Below, piece by piece: positions 19,649-27,946 of a stretch of 64,000 nt of DNA. The translations under genes and the position numbers were made by a program. The notes beneath the pieces were generated by a model that made no database searches, had not been told where the DNA came from, and saw only the letters and a program-made list of their open reading frames with translations. This DNA is from Robbsia sp. KACC 23696. GTDB taxonomy: Bacteria > Pseudomonadota > Gammaproteobacteria > Burkholderiales > Burkholderiaceae. The stretch spans positions 1,240,001 through 1,304,000 of the forward strand of contig NZ_CP156627.1 in the NCBI RefSeq assembly GCF_039852015.1, in the 5' to 3' direction. Position 1 is the stretch's first letter. Each line of letters starts with the position of its first letter.

Positions 19649-20164
19649 ATGAAGACCAAGGCTGACAGCGCGCCCGCGACCACAACGTCGTTTCGTGACG
19701 CGATGGCGCGTTTCACCACCAGCATTACGGCAATAACGACGATGGACGGGGCTTTGCCAGCGGGGGTCCTCGCGACTTCCGTGTGCAGCCTTTCCGCGGC
19801 ACCGCCGACCATTTTGGCATGCATCAACAAGGACGCGAGCGTGCATGACTTGATTGTTCGGAGTGGCGTTTTCGCGGTGAATCTGCTGTCCGATAAGCAA
19901 CCCCATATCGCTGAGCGTTTTACATCCGAAAAGGGGGCGGCGCGCTTCGATCCGTCAGCTTGGCGTGCAGGGTCACACGGCGTGCCGATATTGGTGGGGA
20001 GCGTGGCGTCTCTGGCGTGTCGCCTTATCGCGTCGCACGATGGTTATTCGCACAGCATTCTCATTGGGGAAATCGTCGACACGACGTTGCACGATGCATT
20101 GGACAGCAGTCCGCTGCTGTGGCATCGACGTGGCTTTGCCTCGGCGCTCGCACCCCAGCCCTGA
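19649..20164 (+). CDS. Flavin reductase domain protein (NAD(P)H:FMN oxidoreductase)
   Basis: A 171-residue member of the HpaC-like flavin reductase family, which supplies reduced FMN to the adjacent monooxygenase. Visible landmarks are FRDAMARFTTSITAITT, AGVLATSVCSLSAAPPTILACINKDASVHDLI, FAVNLLSDKQ and a C-terminal LIASHDGYSHSILIGEI. The ATG at 19649 is best spaced from an AGGAA site; an ATG at 19643 is also in frame. It lies between the monooxygenase and the binding protein in one direction, supporting a two-component monooxygenase. Confidence 0.9.
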   Translation: MKTKADSAPATTTSFRDAMARFTTSITAITTMDGALPAGVLATSVCSLSAAPPTILACINKDASVHDLIVRSGVFAVNLLSDKQPHIAERFTSEKGAARFDPSAWRAGSHGVPILVGSVASLACRLIASHDGYSHSILIGEIVDTTLHDALDSSPLLWHRRGFASALAPQP

Positions 20165-20199
20165 CGCGCTATTTTGCCTACCATCTGATCGGGAATAAT

Positions 20200-21114
20200 A
20201 TGTCATTCTTCTATTGTCTCAAAAGAACGCCGAACGCCTGGCGCGGGGTTGTCGCCGCGCTCGGATTGCTCGCGATGTGCGTGGGTCAACCTAGCCAGGC
20301 GGCGACCGTTTCCGAAACACCGGCCGGCGCGGTCGCGGTCCCTGCGTTGCCGCCCGTTCCGGAACGTTATCGGCGCGCAGGTACGTTGACGGTGGCGGTG
20401 AATCCGGAAATCGCACCGATCAAATTTGTCGACGATGACGGTAATATCGCGGGCTTCACGCCGGATCTCCTTACCGCTGCCGCCAAGCTCCTCGGTTTGA
20501 AGCTTCAATTCGTTCAGACCTCGTTCGACTCCCTGGTTCCGGGCCTCAGCGCGAAACGCTTCGACGTATTGCTGTCGCTGGGTGATTTCCCGTCACGTCA
20601 CGGGCAGGTTACTTTCATCGACTATCTGAAGGTCGGGCAGACAATCGTGACGGTCCCCGGCAATCGCCTCGTCGTTCATGCCCTGAGCGAACTGTGCGGC
20701 GTGTCGGCGGGGTTGCCGAGAGGAACGGCACAACTCGAACAGGCTTACGAGATCAGCAAGGCGTGCGTGGCGGCAGGCAAACAGCCGATGACGATCGCGA
20801 CCTATCCCGATACGAATATGACCTTACTCGCGCTGACGACCGGCGCGAACCAGATCGCGTGGATCGATTCGCCTGCGGCGAATTACAACCTATCCCGTTT
20901 CCCGGACAAGTACCGACAGGCTTTCTTTTACTACAATTCCGCCTACGGTATCGGCTTTGGAACGGATGACGAGGGTCGGCAACTTGCCGACGCGTTTCGT
21001 CAGGCGCTGCTTCGTGTCGAAGCAGCGGGAGGCTATGCCGCGCTGATGCAGAAGTGGGATGTGCCGCCCGCCGACGGCTTTTCGCGTTTCCCGATCAACG
21101 ATCCATCCTATTAA
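20200..21114 (+). CDS. Amino-acid-type ABC transporter substrate-binding protein
   Basis: A 304-residue periplasmic solute-binding protein of family 3. A signal peptide (hydrophobic core VVAALGLLAM) is cleaved near SQA, followed by GTLTVAVNPEIAPIKFVDDDGNIAGFTPDLL, the usual start of the binding lobe (cited in two parts). It is the last gene of the cluster after permease, ATPase, monooxygenase and reductase. The ligand-binding Arg and acidic positions cannot be judged without alignment. Its stop codon overlaps the remnant on the other strand. Confidence 0.9.
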   Translation: MSFFYCLKRTPNAWRGVVAALGLLAMCVGQPSQAATVSETPAGAVAVPALPPVPERYRRAGTLTVAVNPEIAPIKFVDDDGNIAGFTPDLLTAAAKLLGLKLQFVQTSFDSLVPGLSAKRFDVLLSLGDFPSRHGQVTFIDYLKVGQTIVTVPGNRLVVHALSELCGVSAGLPRGTAQLEQAYEISKACVAAGKQPMTIATYPDTNMTLLALTTGANQIAWIDSPAANYNLSRFPDKYRQAFFYYNSAYGIGFGTDDEGRQLADAFRQALLRVEAAGGYAALMQKWDVPPADGFSRFPINDPSY

Positions 21115-21275
21115 AGCGACATGCCGAGACCGGCGCGTACGGCAACCCATCTCGAAAAGTCGGCGACGACGACATCATTCATCGTATGGCCTACCGGATA
21201 GCGATGTGTCTCATGGCGCACGCCCAACTCTGAGAGCAGGGCATCGGACTGCGTTGCATAGGCGACGGCCCTTGG
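21111..21275 (-). pseudogene. C-terminal remnant of an alpha/beta hydrolase (carboxylesterase-like)
   Basis: On the minus strand this stretch reads as about 54 residues resembling the end of a phospholipase/carboxylesterase. It has ALLSELGVRHETHRYPVGHTM, where the GH is the catalytic-His position, then a VVADFSRWVA helix and a stop at 21111. Nothing upstream in frame gives the nucleophile or core domain; the frame instead runs into the LysR gene out of phase. It looks like the end of a decayed gene that once lay downstream of the LysR gene. This rests on motif memory only. Confidence 0.45.
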
Positions 21276-21325
21276 GCTGCGCGAATCAGAAAGGAGAGGC
21301 CGGACTCGGTGCCGCTTGCCGTATG

Positions 21326-22225
21326 TCAATCCTGAAAATCCGCGCGCAATAGCTGATCCGCGACCCATTGACCGGCAGGGCCTGGGGGGTGGGCATGTCG
21401 ATAGATCAGAAACTGTGGTAAGCCGCGCGACTGAAGGTCCTTGTCGTGCAAGTCCAATTCAACAAGGCTCGCCGCGGCGAGATCGTTCTCGACGACGTGG
21501 CGGGGCATATAGCCCCAGCCCAGCCCTGCCCGCAGCAAAGCCTGCTTCGACCCGAGATCGCCAGTCATGATGCGGTCGTTACTGAATACCGAAAAGGTCC
21601 GGTTCGACGTCCTGCCGCTATTATCGCTGAGGACGATCTGCGTGTGGCGTCGCAAGGTCTCGGCCGTGAGTTCCGTCTCGCCCGCCAGTTCGTAGGTGGG
21701 TGCCGATACGGGCACGAGGGGGATCGAGGGAAGCCGATGGCTTAGCAATGCATCGTCGATCTCCGGCAGCGAACCCTGGACGCCCAGATCGCATTCGCCC
21801 GACAGCACTTTGTCGGGCACGCCGCCCAGCACTTCCGTACGCAAGCGGACGACGACACTGGGAAAGGCCTGCCGTAGCCGTCTGACGATATCGACGAGTC
21901 GTGCCACCGGATACATCACGTCGAAGACCATCGATAGCTCGGCCTCCACGCCACGGGTCAGGCTATAGGCCCGTGCCTTGAACTGCTCCGTGCGAAGCAG
22001 GACGGCGCGCGCATCCGTCAACAAGGCCTCCCCATGCGGCGTCAGGACCGGCTTCCAACCGCTTCGGTCATACAACGCGACACCTAGCGCGCTTTCGAGA
22101 TTGAGCACCGCATTGCTGATCGCCGACTGTGCGCGTTTGAGTTCCCGCGCCGCAGCGGAAAAGCTGCCGTTATCGGCGATCGCGACGAAAACACGAAGCT
22201 GATCCAGGCTGAGCGCGTCGAGCAT
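21326..22225 (-). CDS. LysR-family transcriptional regulator
   Basis: A 299-residue LysR regulator. The helix-turn-helix occupies about residues 5-62 (LDQLRVFVAIADNGSFSAAA then AISNAVLNLESALG), followed by an effector domain. It is divergent from the DoxX gene across 137 bases, so it likely controls doxX and itself. The hydrolase remnant directly downstream may be what is left of another target gene. Confidence 0.9.
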   Translation of the reverse strand: MLDALSLDQLRVFVAIADNGSFSAAARELKRAQSAISNAVLNLESALGVALYDRSGWKPVLTPHGEALLTDARAVLLRTEQFKARAYSLTRGVEAELSMVFDVMYPVARLVDIVRRLRQAFPSVVVRLRTEVLGGVPDKVLSGECDLGVQGSLPEIDDALLSHRLPSIPLVPVSAPTYELAGETELTAETLRRHTQIVLSDNSGRTSNRTFSVFSNDRIMTGDLGSKQALLRAGLGWGYMPRHVVENDLAAASLVELDLHDKDLQSRGLPQFLIYRHAHPPGPAGQWVADQLLRADFQD

Positions 22226-22362
22226 GATCGATAAAGGTGATGGACTTTATCTTAATTTTATCACTTCTATGAAAGGAAAAACTTCCCTATTATGCGTTCC
22301 ATCGACGGACGGACAGGCCTTATCAGTTCGGCTCATTTTCAACGCATTTATCCAAGAAAATC

Positions 22363-22776
22363 ATGCGCTACGCTCTCTTCGACAAACAGAAAGACGAACT
22401 AATTCTGCTCGCACGGGTCCTATTGATGATTCTATTCGTGCTCTTCGGCTTCCACAAATTGACCGGATTCTCGGGCACGGTCGGCTATATGGCGTCGTTG
22501 GGCAATCCGGCGCCGACGCTCGCGGCGATCATTGCCGTCGTATTCGAATTCTTCTTCGGCATCGCGATCATCGTCGGCTTTTACACGCGGCCGATCGCTT
22601 TCTTGTTGGCGTTGTATACCTTGGCCACGGCGATGATCGGACACCAGTTCTGGAAACAGACTGGCATGGCAGCGATGGGCAACGAGATCAACTTTTTCAA
22701 GAATGTCGCCATCATGGGCGGCCTGTTCCTGCTCGCCGTGACGGGTCCGGGCAAATATTCGATCGACCGGAAGTAA
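22363..22776 (+). CDS. DoxX family membrane protein
   Basis: A 137-residue inner-membrane protein with four hydrophobic segments and the DoxX family pattern. LLMILFVLFGFHKLTGFSGT is followed by a middle helix pair (AAIIAVVFEFFFGIAIIVGF, then AFLLALYTLATAMIGHQFW) and a last segment VAIMGGLFLLAVTGPGKYS. The family's role is undefined in most bacteria; it is often tied to redox stress or quinone-linked functions. It is divergent from the LysR gene and followed by a terminator. Confidence 0.9.
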   Translation: MRYALFDKQKDELILLARVLLMILFVLFGFHKLTGFSGTVGYMASLGNPAPTLAAIIAVVFEFFFGIAIIVGFYTRPIAFLLALYTLATAMIGHQFWKQTGMAAMGNEINFFKNVAIMGGLFLLAVTGPGKYSIDRK

Positions 22777-22811
22777 GGCGTTGCGGCACCGAGGCCGCCT
22801 TGCAAGTAGAA

Positions 22812-22841
22812 GATCGCCGGCAGCGCAGCGGCGGTCTTTTT
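22812..22841 (+). terminator. Intrinsic terminator after doxX
   Basis: GATCGCCG (22812-22819) pairs with CGGCGGTC (22829-22836), eight pairs with one G-U, followed directly by five T. It lies 35 bases after the doxX stop. A second hairpin, GCACGAC/GTCGTGC (22849-22868), follows next to the MocR stop codon. Confidence 0.75.
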
Positions 22842-22877
22842 CGCGTTTGCACGACGCGCACGTCGTGCGTCGCGCGC

Positions 22878-24272
22878 TCACACAGTCGCGGGACGGGCTA
22901 ATGGCGTGCTTGCCAGCGTGTCGCGAAGCGTCTCCAGCGCATGCTGTATTTCTTCCCGATGCGCCACGCCGCCGATGCACACCCGCACGGCATCGGGCAC
23001 TTCCTGGGTAACGGCGAACGCGTTGCTCGCCACCACGCCGATGCCGGTGGACTTCATCTGCGCGGCAAATGCCGTTGCGCGCCATTCGCCGGGTAGACGG
23101 ATCCAGACATGAAACGCTTCCGGCTCCGTGTCGAAGCAGCCGGCCGGCAATATCCGCGACACGATTTTTTGGCGCGCCATCGATTCCTTTCGAATATGGC
23201 TTAATGCCAGGTCCGCGATGCCATCGCGAATCCAGCGTGTGGCCAATGCCGAGGTGATCGGCGATGCCATCACCGTCGTCGCTCGTAGCGCCACGGCGAG
23301 GCGGGCAGCGAAGGGATGGTCGGGTGCAACCAGGTAGGCGATGCGTAAGCCGGCCGCCACGCTTTTCGCCAGGCCGGTGACATAAAACGTCAACTCGGGG
23401 CCGATGCTGGCGATGGGCGGCGGCGCCGATCGCGGCAGGAAGCCATAGGCATCGTCTTCGATGATCGGCACGTCATAGTGTCGCGCGACCTCGACGATCG
23501 CCTGCCGTCGCGGAAGCGACATCGTGCAGGTCGTGGGGTTCAGTAATGTCGGATTACAGTACAGCGCTTTCGGCGCGTATTGCGCGCAGGCGCCGGCAAA
23601 TGCCACGGCGTCGATCCCCTCGCGATCCATCGGCAAGCCGATCAATTTGATATGCAACTGTCCGGCCAAGGCCCTTAATCCGGGATAGGTCATGTCTTCG
23701 CAGCACAGCACGCCGCCGGGCCCCACCAATGTCGTCAGGATCGTCATCAGCGCGCTCTGTGCGCCAGGCACGACCAGTATCCGTTCCGGTTCGACGGAAA
23801 GACCCCGACGCCTCAGCCACAACGCCCCGGCTTCCCGATCATCGAGCGAGCCGCCGAAATCCTGGTAGCGCAGCAGATCGCGCAACTGCGTATTGACGTG
23901 TGACAGGCCGGCCTGCATCAGTGCGGTCAGCTCGGGCGCATCCGGTTCCGGTGGCATATTCATCGACATATCGACGTTGGGGCGCCCCTCCGTCACGCGC
24001 GGAATCTTCGGTCGACGCTTGCCGCAGACGAAGGTCCCTCGGCCGACGACGGAATCGATCAAGCCGCGCCGATGTGCCTCCGAATACGCGCGTGCAATGG
24101 TCGTGAAGTCCAGGTCCAGCGCGACCGCTAGCGCACGCTGGGTGGGAAGGCGCGTTTCCGGTTGCAGATGCCCGGTTGCAATGTCCTCCGCGATCGCATT
24201 GGCGATTGCGAGATACACCGGACGCGCACCTTTCGGCAGTTTTGGCAGCCAGCTATCGTGTCGTTTCTGCAT
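22878..24272 (-). CDS. MocR-type regulator: GntR DNA-binding domain fused to PLP aminotransferase fold
   Basis: A 464-residue regulator. Residues about 12-80 form a GntR winged helix (AIANAIAEDIATGHLQPETR then LPTQRALAVALDLDFTTIAR). The rest is a fold-type I aminotransferase domain with NPTLLNPTTCTMS, the Asp/Tyr of IIEDDAYGF, and the PLP Lys in VTGLAKSVAAGLRIAY, where the usual SFSK is replaced. The ATG at 24272 has a GAGAG site. It is divergent from the nitrilase cluster over 438 bases and is its most likely regulator, sensing PLP together with an amino compound. MocR control of this cluster type is not something I know to be described. Confidence 0.9.
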   Translation of the reverse strand: MQKRHDSWLPKLPKGARPVYLAIANAIAEDIATGHLQPETRLPTQRALAVALDLDFTTIARAYSEAHRRGLIDSVVGRGTFVCGKRRPKIPRVTEGRPNVDMSMNMPPEPDAPELTALMQAGLSHVNTQLRDLLRYQDFGGSLDDREAGALWLRRRGLSVEPERILVVPGAQSALMTILTTLVGPGGVLCCEDMTYPGLRALAGQLHIKLIGLPMDREGIDAVAFAGACAQYAPKALYCNPTLLNPTTCTMSLPRRQAIVEVARHYDVPIIEDDAYGFLPRSAPPPIASIGPELTFYVTGLAKSVAAGLRIAYLVAPDHPFAARLAVALRATTVMASPITSALATRWIRDGIADLALSHIRKESMARQKIVSRILPAGCFDTEPEAFHVWIRLPGEWRATAFAAQMKSTGIGVVASNAFAVTQEVPDAVRVCIGGVAHREEIQHALETLRDTLASTPLARPATV

Positions 24273-24450
24273 GGCGACTCTCGGAGCGGCATGCGCGATT
24301 GCATGCGTCGTGTCGCTACATTGACCGACTTTTATTTTCCATGCAATCGGGAAAGAAAAGCACGGTGCGCCTTGCACCGAATCCAGTCAGTGCTGGCTTC
24401 TCGCACCAAACTGGCGCGCAGCTATCTGTTTTAGTGCATCACAGATGGCA

Positions 24451-24630
24451 TCGATTGTATGGATGGATTGATCGGATTGATTCGTAAAACGAAGAAACCA
24501 AGACGCGACGCGCTTGCGGCGAAGCCCATTCCCATCGACGCCGCAGCGGTGGCTGCACACATTGATTGGCATTTTCTCCGATCAATTGGGACGCGTCCGC
24601 TCATCGATTGGCAGGACCGATGCATACAAT
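24451..24630 (+). promoter_or_regulatory. Putative MocR boxes and promoter region of the nitrilase cluster
   Basis: The 438-base gap 24273-24710 contains no convincing gene. Direct repeats of ATTGG lie at 24565-24569, 24585-24589 and 24607-24611 (20 and 22 bases apart, about two helical turns), with related CGATTG/GGATTG copies at 24452-24457, 24465-24470 and 24474-24479. A TACAAT hexamer at 24625-24630 could be a -10 without a proper -35, consistent with an activated promoter. Evenly spaced direct repeats are typical of MocR targets. A GAGAGGAG ribosome site follows at about 24695. Confidence 0.5.
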
Positions 24631-24710
24631 GGCTTCGTCGCTGTCAGTGCACGCCTTCCGCACCAATCGCGTGAGAAGCGACGCCCCCATCCATCGAGAG
24701 GAGTCACATC

Positions 24711-25193
24711 ATGCCTGTAGTCAGTCAGCCTGCCCATAACGCTGGAGATTTCCTGGTCGACTATGAAGAGAAGGTCTTTGAAGATGTGAAGGCCGAACCG
24801 GGCGAGAAAGCTTTGGTGACGTTCCACACCGTCGCGTTCGAGGGATCGATCGGTTTCGTCAATCTGTTGCAGGCGACGCGTTTGAAACGGAAGGGCTTCG
24901 ATACTTCCATTCTTCTCTATGGCCCGGGCGTGACGTTGGGCGTGCAGCGCGGCTTCCCACGCCTGGGAGACGAGGCCTTTCCGGGGCATCAGAATTTCAA
25001 TAAGCAGATATCGAAATTCATCGAGGAGGGCGGTAATGTCTACGCCTGTCGTTTCGCGCTGCAAGCGTTATATGGCCATGGGGAGCCGTCCTTGATTCCG
25101 GGCATTCGACCGATCAATCCGCTCGATGTGCTGGACTTGGTTCTGCTGCACCGTCGCGACAATGCTTTCATTCTCGATACGTGGACGCTTTGA
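24711..25193 (+). CDS. MSMEG_0572/Sll0783 family nitrogen-starvation response protein
   Basis: A 160-residue small protein, first gene of the Nit1C-type cluster. It begins [20 protein letters not shown] and carries [20 protein letters not shown] and [20 protein letters not shown], both strongly conserved in this family as I remember it. The fold resembles DsrE-like sulfur-transfer or peroxiredoxin-fold proteins (internal [14 protein letters not shown] strand-helix), but there is no defined activity. In Synechocystis its homologue Sll0783 is induced by nitrogen starvation and linked to PHB accumulation. It is 17 bases upstream of the nitrilase. Confidence 0.9.
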   Translation: MPVVSQPAHNAGDFLVDYEEKVFEDVKAEPGEKALVTFHTVAFEGSIGFVNLLQATRLKRKGFDTSILLYGPGVTLGVQRGFPRLGDEAFPGHQNFNKQISKFIEEGGNVYACRFALQALYGHGEPSLIPGIRPINPLDVLDLVLLHRRDNAFILDTWTL

Positions 25194-25210
25194 TCGACGG
25201 CCGCGAAACG

Positions 25211-26326
25211 ATGAAATCCGACGAAAAGCGGGTACGGGCCGCGGCGGTGCAGATCGCGCCTGACCTCGAGAGCGCCGATGGCACCGTTGAGAAAGTGTGC
25301 GCGGCGATTGCCGAAGCGGCCGCCGAAGGAGCGAACTTGGTCGTCTTTCCCGAGACGTTCGTTCCGTACTATCCGTACTTTTCCTTCGTGAAGCCGCCCT
25401 TCGCATCGGGTCCTGAACATCTGCTGCTTTATGAACGATCGGTGGTGGTGCCCGGCCCTGTCACGGAGGTGATCGGGGCGACGGCAAGGCGGCATGGTGT
25501 CGTTGTCGTCCTCGGCGTCAATGAGCGCGATCACGGCTCCTTGTACAACACGCAGTTGATATTCGATGCGAACGGCGAACTGGTTTTGAAGCGGCGCAAG
25601 ATCACACCGACGTATCACGAAAGAATGATCTGGGGGCAGGGCGATGGCAGTGGCTTGAAGGTCGTGCCCACGGCGGTCGGACGGGTGGGGGCGTTGGCGT
25701 GTTGGGAACACTACAACCCGCTTGCGCGCTACAGCCTGATGGCGCAGCACGAGGAGATCCATTGCGCGCAGTTTCCCGGCTCGATGGTTGGGCAGATCTT
25801 CGCCGACCAGATGGAGGTGACGATTCGGCATCATGCGCTGGAATCCGGGTGTTTCGTCGTCAACGCGACGGGCTGGCTGACCGATGCGCAGATCGCGCGC
25901 ATCGAGCCTGATGCAGGGCGGCAGAAAGCGCTGCGCGGTGGCTGCTTCACCGCCATCGTCTCGCCGGAAGGACAGTTGTTGACGGAGCCGTTACGCGCCG
26001 GTGAAGGCATGGTGATCGCCGATCTCGACATGTCCTTGGTGTTGAAGCGCAAACGCATGATGGACTCGGTAGGCCATTACGCGCGTCCGGAACTATTGCA
26101 TCTCGTGATCGACGATCGACCAGCCGTGCCGATGACGTCGATGTTTCCCGGCGATTCGATGTCGAAATCGCCGTCCACTCCGTCGTCGATGGCGCACCTG
26201 ACGCCGAAGACGTTCAACCAAGCGAAGGTTGCGTATGCAGATAGCCATCAAACCGGTAGCGACGTCGGCGACGACGCCGGGAAGCGAACTGATCACGGAA
26301 TTGCAATCGGTCGGTCTGCGTCTTGA
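25211..26326 (+). CDS. Nitrilase, Nit6803/Sll0784 type
   Basis: A 371-residue member of the nitrilase branch of the carbon-nitrogen hydrolase superfamily, which hydrolyses a nitrile (or hydrates cyanide) through a covalent thioimidate. The catalytic triad is Glu48 (FPETF), Lys130 ([11 protein letters not shown], with a second Glu137) and Cys164 ([10 protein letters not shown]). The ATG at 25211 gives the standard N-terminus [10 protein letters not shown]. The tail after about residue 318 is unusually long, Ser-rich, and overlaps the next gene by 92 bases. Homologues of this enzyme are required for growth on cyanide in cyanotrophic Pseudomonas; the natural substrate is still debated. Confidence 0.93.
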   Translation: MKSDEKRVRAAAVQIAPDLESADGTVEKVCAAIAEAAAEGANLVVFPETFVPYYPYFSFVKPPFASGPEHLLLYERSVVVPGPVTEVIGATARRHGVVVVLGVNERDHGSLYNTQLIFDANGELVLKRRKITPTYHERMIWGQGDGSGLKVVPTAVGRVGALACWEHYNPLARYSLMAQHEEIHCAQFPGSMVGQIFADQMEVTIRHHALESGCFVVNATGWLTDAQIARIEPDAGRQKALRGGCFTAIVSPEGQLLTEPLRAGEGMVIADLDMSLVLKRKRMMDSVGHYARPELLHLVIDDRPAVPMTSMFPGDSMSKSPSTPSSMAHLTPKTFNQAKVAYADSHQTGSDVGDDAGKRTDHGIAIGRSAS

Positions 26327-27365
26327 AAATCCCGGTGCCGGCGCGCCGAGTCGTCGCGGCGGCGCCGGACCGTCGGATCACAAGGCCGTCACCGTGGACG
26401 GACATACGGTGATGATCCCGGTGCACACGGCCGGCGCGTGGCGCTCGCCGTACGTAGCGGAGCAACCGGGTCGAGACGGCCGAAGCCGGATCATGCGCAA
26501 CGGCGTGGAAGTGGGCGTCGTCGCATTTCCGCGTGAGCCGCGCTTTTATAAGATGCAGACGCTCGACGGGATCCCTTATTCCAAGATAGCGGCGCTGCAC
26601 GGTGCCGATGTACTGGCCACGACGATACTCCAGAGCTGTATCCGGTACGAGAGTCGGCGAAAGTCCTGCCAATTCTGTGCGATCGGACAGTCGTTGGCCG
26701 CCGGGCGCACGATTCTGCGCAAGACGCCCGAACAACTGGGCGAGGTCGCACGCGCGGCGGTCCTGCTGGACGGGGTCAAACACATGGTGATGACCACCGG
26801 TACCCCGAACGCCACCGATCGCGGTGCGCAGTTGCTATGCGAAAGTGCGTTCGGCGTGAAGTCCGCGGTGGATCTGCCGATTCAAGGTCAGTGCGAGCCG
26901 CCGGACGACGATGCATGGTTTCGCCGGATGCACGACGCCGGAATCGACACGCTCGGCATGCATCTGGAAGCGGTCACGCCTGCGGTGCGTGCGCGGATCA
27001 TGCCAGGAAAAGCCAGCGTGCCGCTGTCGCGCTATATGGATGCGTTCGAAGCCGCGGTGGCGGTGTTCGGCAAGGGGCAGGTCAGTACCTACATTCTGGC
27101 CGGTCTCGGCGATAGCCCGGATGCCATCATCCGCATGAGCGAGACCCTGATCGCGCTGGGCGTCTATCCCTTCGTCGTGCCATTCGTGCCTATTTCTGGC
27201 ACGCCTCTGGAGGACCATCCCGCGCCGGACGCCGGCTTCATGCGTAATCTGCTACAACCGATCGCCGATAGTCTGGCTGCGGCGGGCATGGCCTCGGGCG
27301 ACATCAAGGCCGGTTGCGGCAAGTGTGGCGCCTGTTCGTCGTTGTCGAGCCTGGAGCGGCGATAA
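26235..27365 (+). CDS. MSMEG_0568 family radical SAM protein
   Basis: A 376-residue predicted radical S-adenosylmethionine enzyme. The cluster-binding site is Cys135, Cys145 and Cys148 in [17 protein letters not shown], a C-x9-C-x2-C spacing instead of the canonical C-x3-C-x2-C. The body has biotin-synthase-like barrel segments ([33 protein letters not shown]). Three further Cys at 361, 364 and 367 (CGKCGAC) near the C-terminus may bind an auxiliary cluster. The first ATG in frame, 26235, lies inside the nitrilase gene, a 92-base overlap. The reaction is unknown. It is the third gene of the cluster and only two bases separate it from the acetyltransferase. Confidence 0.92.
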   Translation: MQIAIKPVATSATTPGSELITELQSVGLRLENPGAGAPSRRGGAGPSDHKAVTVDGHTVMIPVHTAGAWRSPYVAEQPGRDGRSRIMRNGVEVGVVAFPREPRFYKMQTLDGIPYSKIAALHGADVLATTILQSCIRYESRRKSCQFCAIGQSLAAGRTILRKTPEQLGEVARAAVLLDGVKHMVMTTGTPNATDRGAQLLCESAFGVKSAVDLPIQGQCEPPDDDAWFRRMHDAGIDTLGMHLEAVTPAVRARIMPGKASVPLSRYMDAFEAAVAVFGKGQVSTYILAGLGDSPDAIIRMSETLIALGVYPFVVPFVPISGTPLEDHPAPDAGFMRNLLQPIADSLAAAGMASGDIKAGCGKCGACSSLSSLERR

Positions 27366-27367
27366 CG

Positions 27368-27946
27368 ATGAACGCGATAGTCGAAACCGCTGTTTCGATG
27401 GCGCGCGGGACGGCACTGCCGGCGCCAACGAGTCCTGACACTTGCGCGATTCGCGTCAAGCTTGCCGTGTCGCCGTGGGAGCAGGCCGGCGCGCGCCAAT
27501 TGCGTCGGGAAGTGTTTTGCACCGAACAGGCTTTGTTCGAGCGCGACGATCTGGATGCGATCGACGCGCATGCCGTGCTGATCGTGGCATTGCGCGAAAC
27601 CGAAGCCGGACCGGAAGTGATCGGGACCGTGCGAATCCATATGTCCGAGCCCGGCGTCTGGCATGGCTCGCGCCTGGCGGTAGCGCGACACGCGCGCCGC
27701 ATCGGCAATATCGGTAGCTGTTTGATCAAGCTGGCGGTCAGTACCGCGCATGCCCGCGGTTGCCACACCTTTCTTGCCGAGGTACAACCGCAAAACGTGA
27801 CCTTGTTTCGGCGGCTGCATTGGCAGAGCTTGTGCGACGTCGAGGCCTATGGGGTCGTACACCGTTTGATGCAGGCCGATCTCAGCTATTACCCACCCAA
27901 TGCCGTTGGTGAACTCGATCTCGCGCCGCCGAGGAGCACGTCATGA
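27368..27946 (+). CDS. MSMEG_0567/Sll0786 family GNAT N-acetyltransferase
   Basis: A 192-residue acyltransferase of the GNAT fold. A roughly 30-residue leader precedes the conserved WEQAGARQLRREVFCTEQALF segment. The acyl-CoA-binding motif region is SRLAVARHARRIGNIGSCLIKLAVSTA, within which R-x-x-R-I-G-x-I-G replaces the standard Q/RxxGxG/A. The terminal half has the FLAEVQPQNVTLFRRLHWQ helix. It starts two bases after the radical SAM gene and overlaps the next gene by ATGA. In Mycobacterium smegmatis the equivalent domain is fused to the AIR-synthase-like protein encoded next here. The acceptor amine is unknown. Confidence 0.9.
   Translation: MNAIVETAVSMARGTALPAPTSPDTCAIRVKLAVSPWEQAGARQLRREVFCTEQALFERDDLDAIDAHAVLIVALRETEAGPEVIGTVRIHMSEPGVWHGSRLAVARHARRIGNIGSCLIKLAVSTAHARGCHTFLAEVQPQNVTLFRRLHWQSLCDVEAYGVVHRLMQADLSYYPPNAVGELDLAPPRSTS

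Noticed and set aside
24459-24674. 71-codon open frame on the plus strand in the MocR-Nit1C gap
   Set aside because: It has no ribosome site, a composition unlike its neighbours, and it runs through the repeat and promoter region; no family resemblance.
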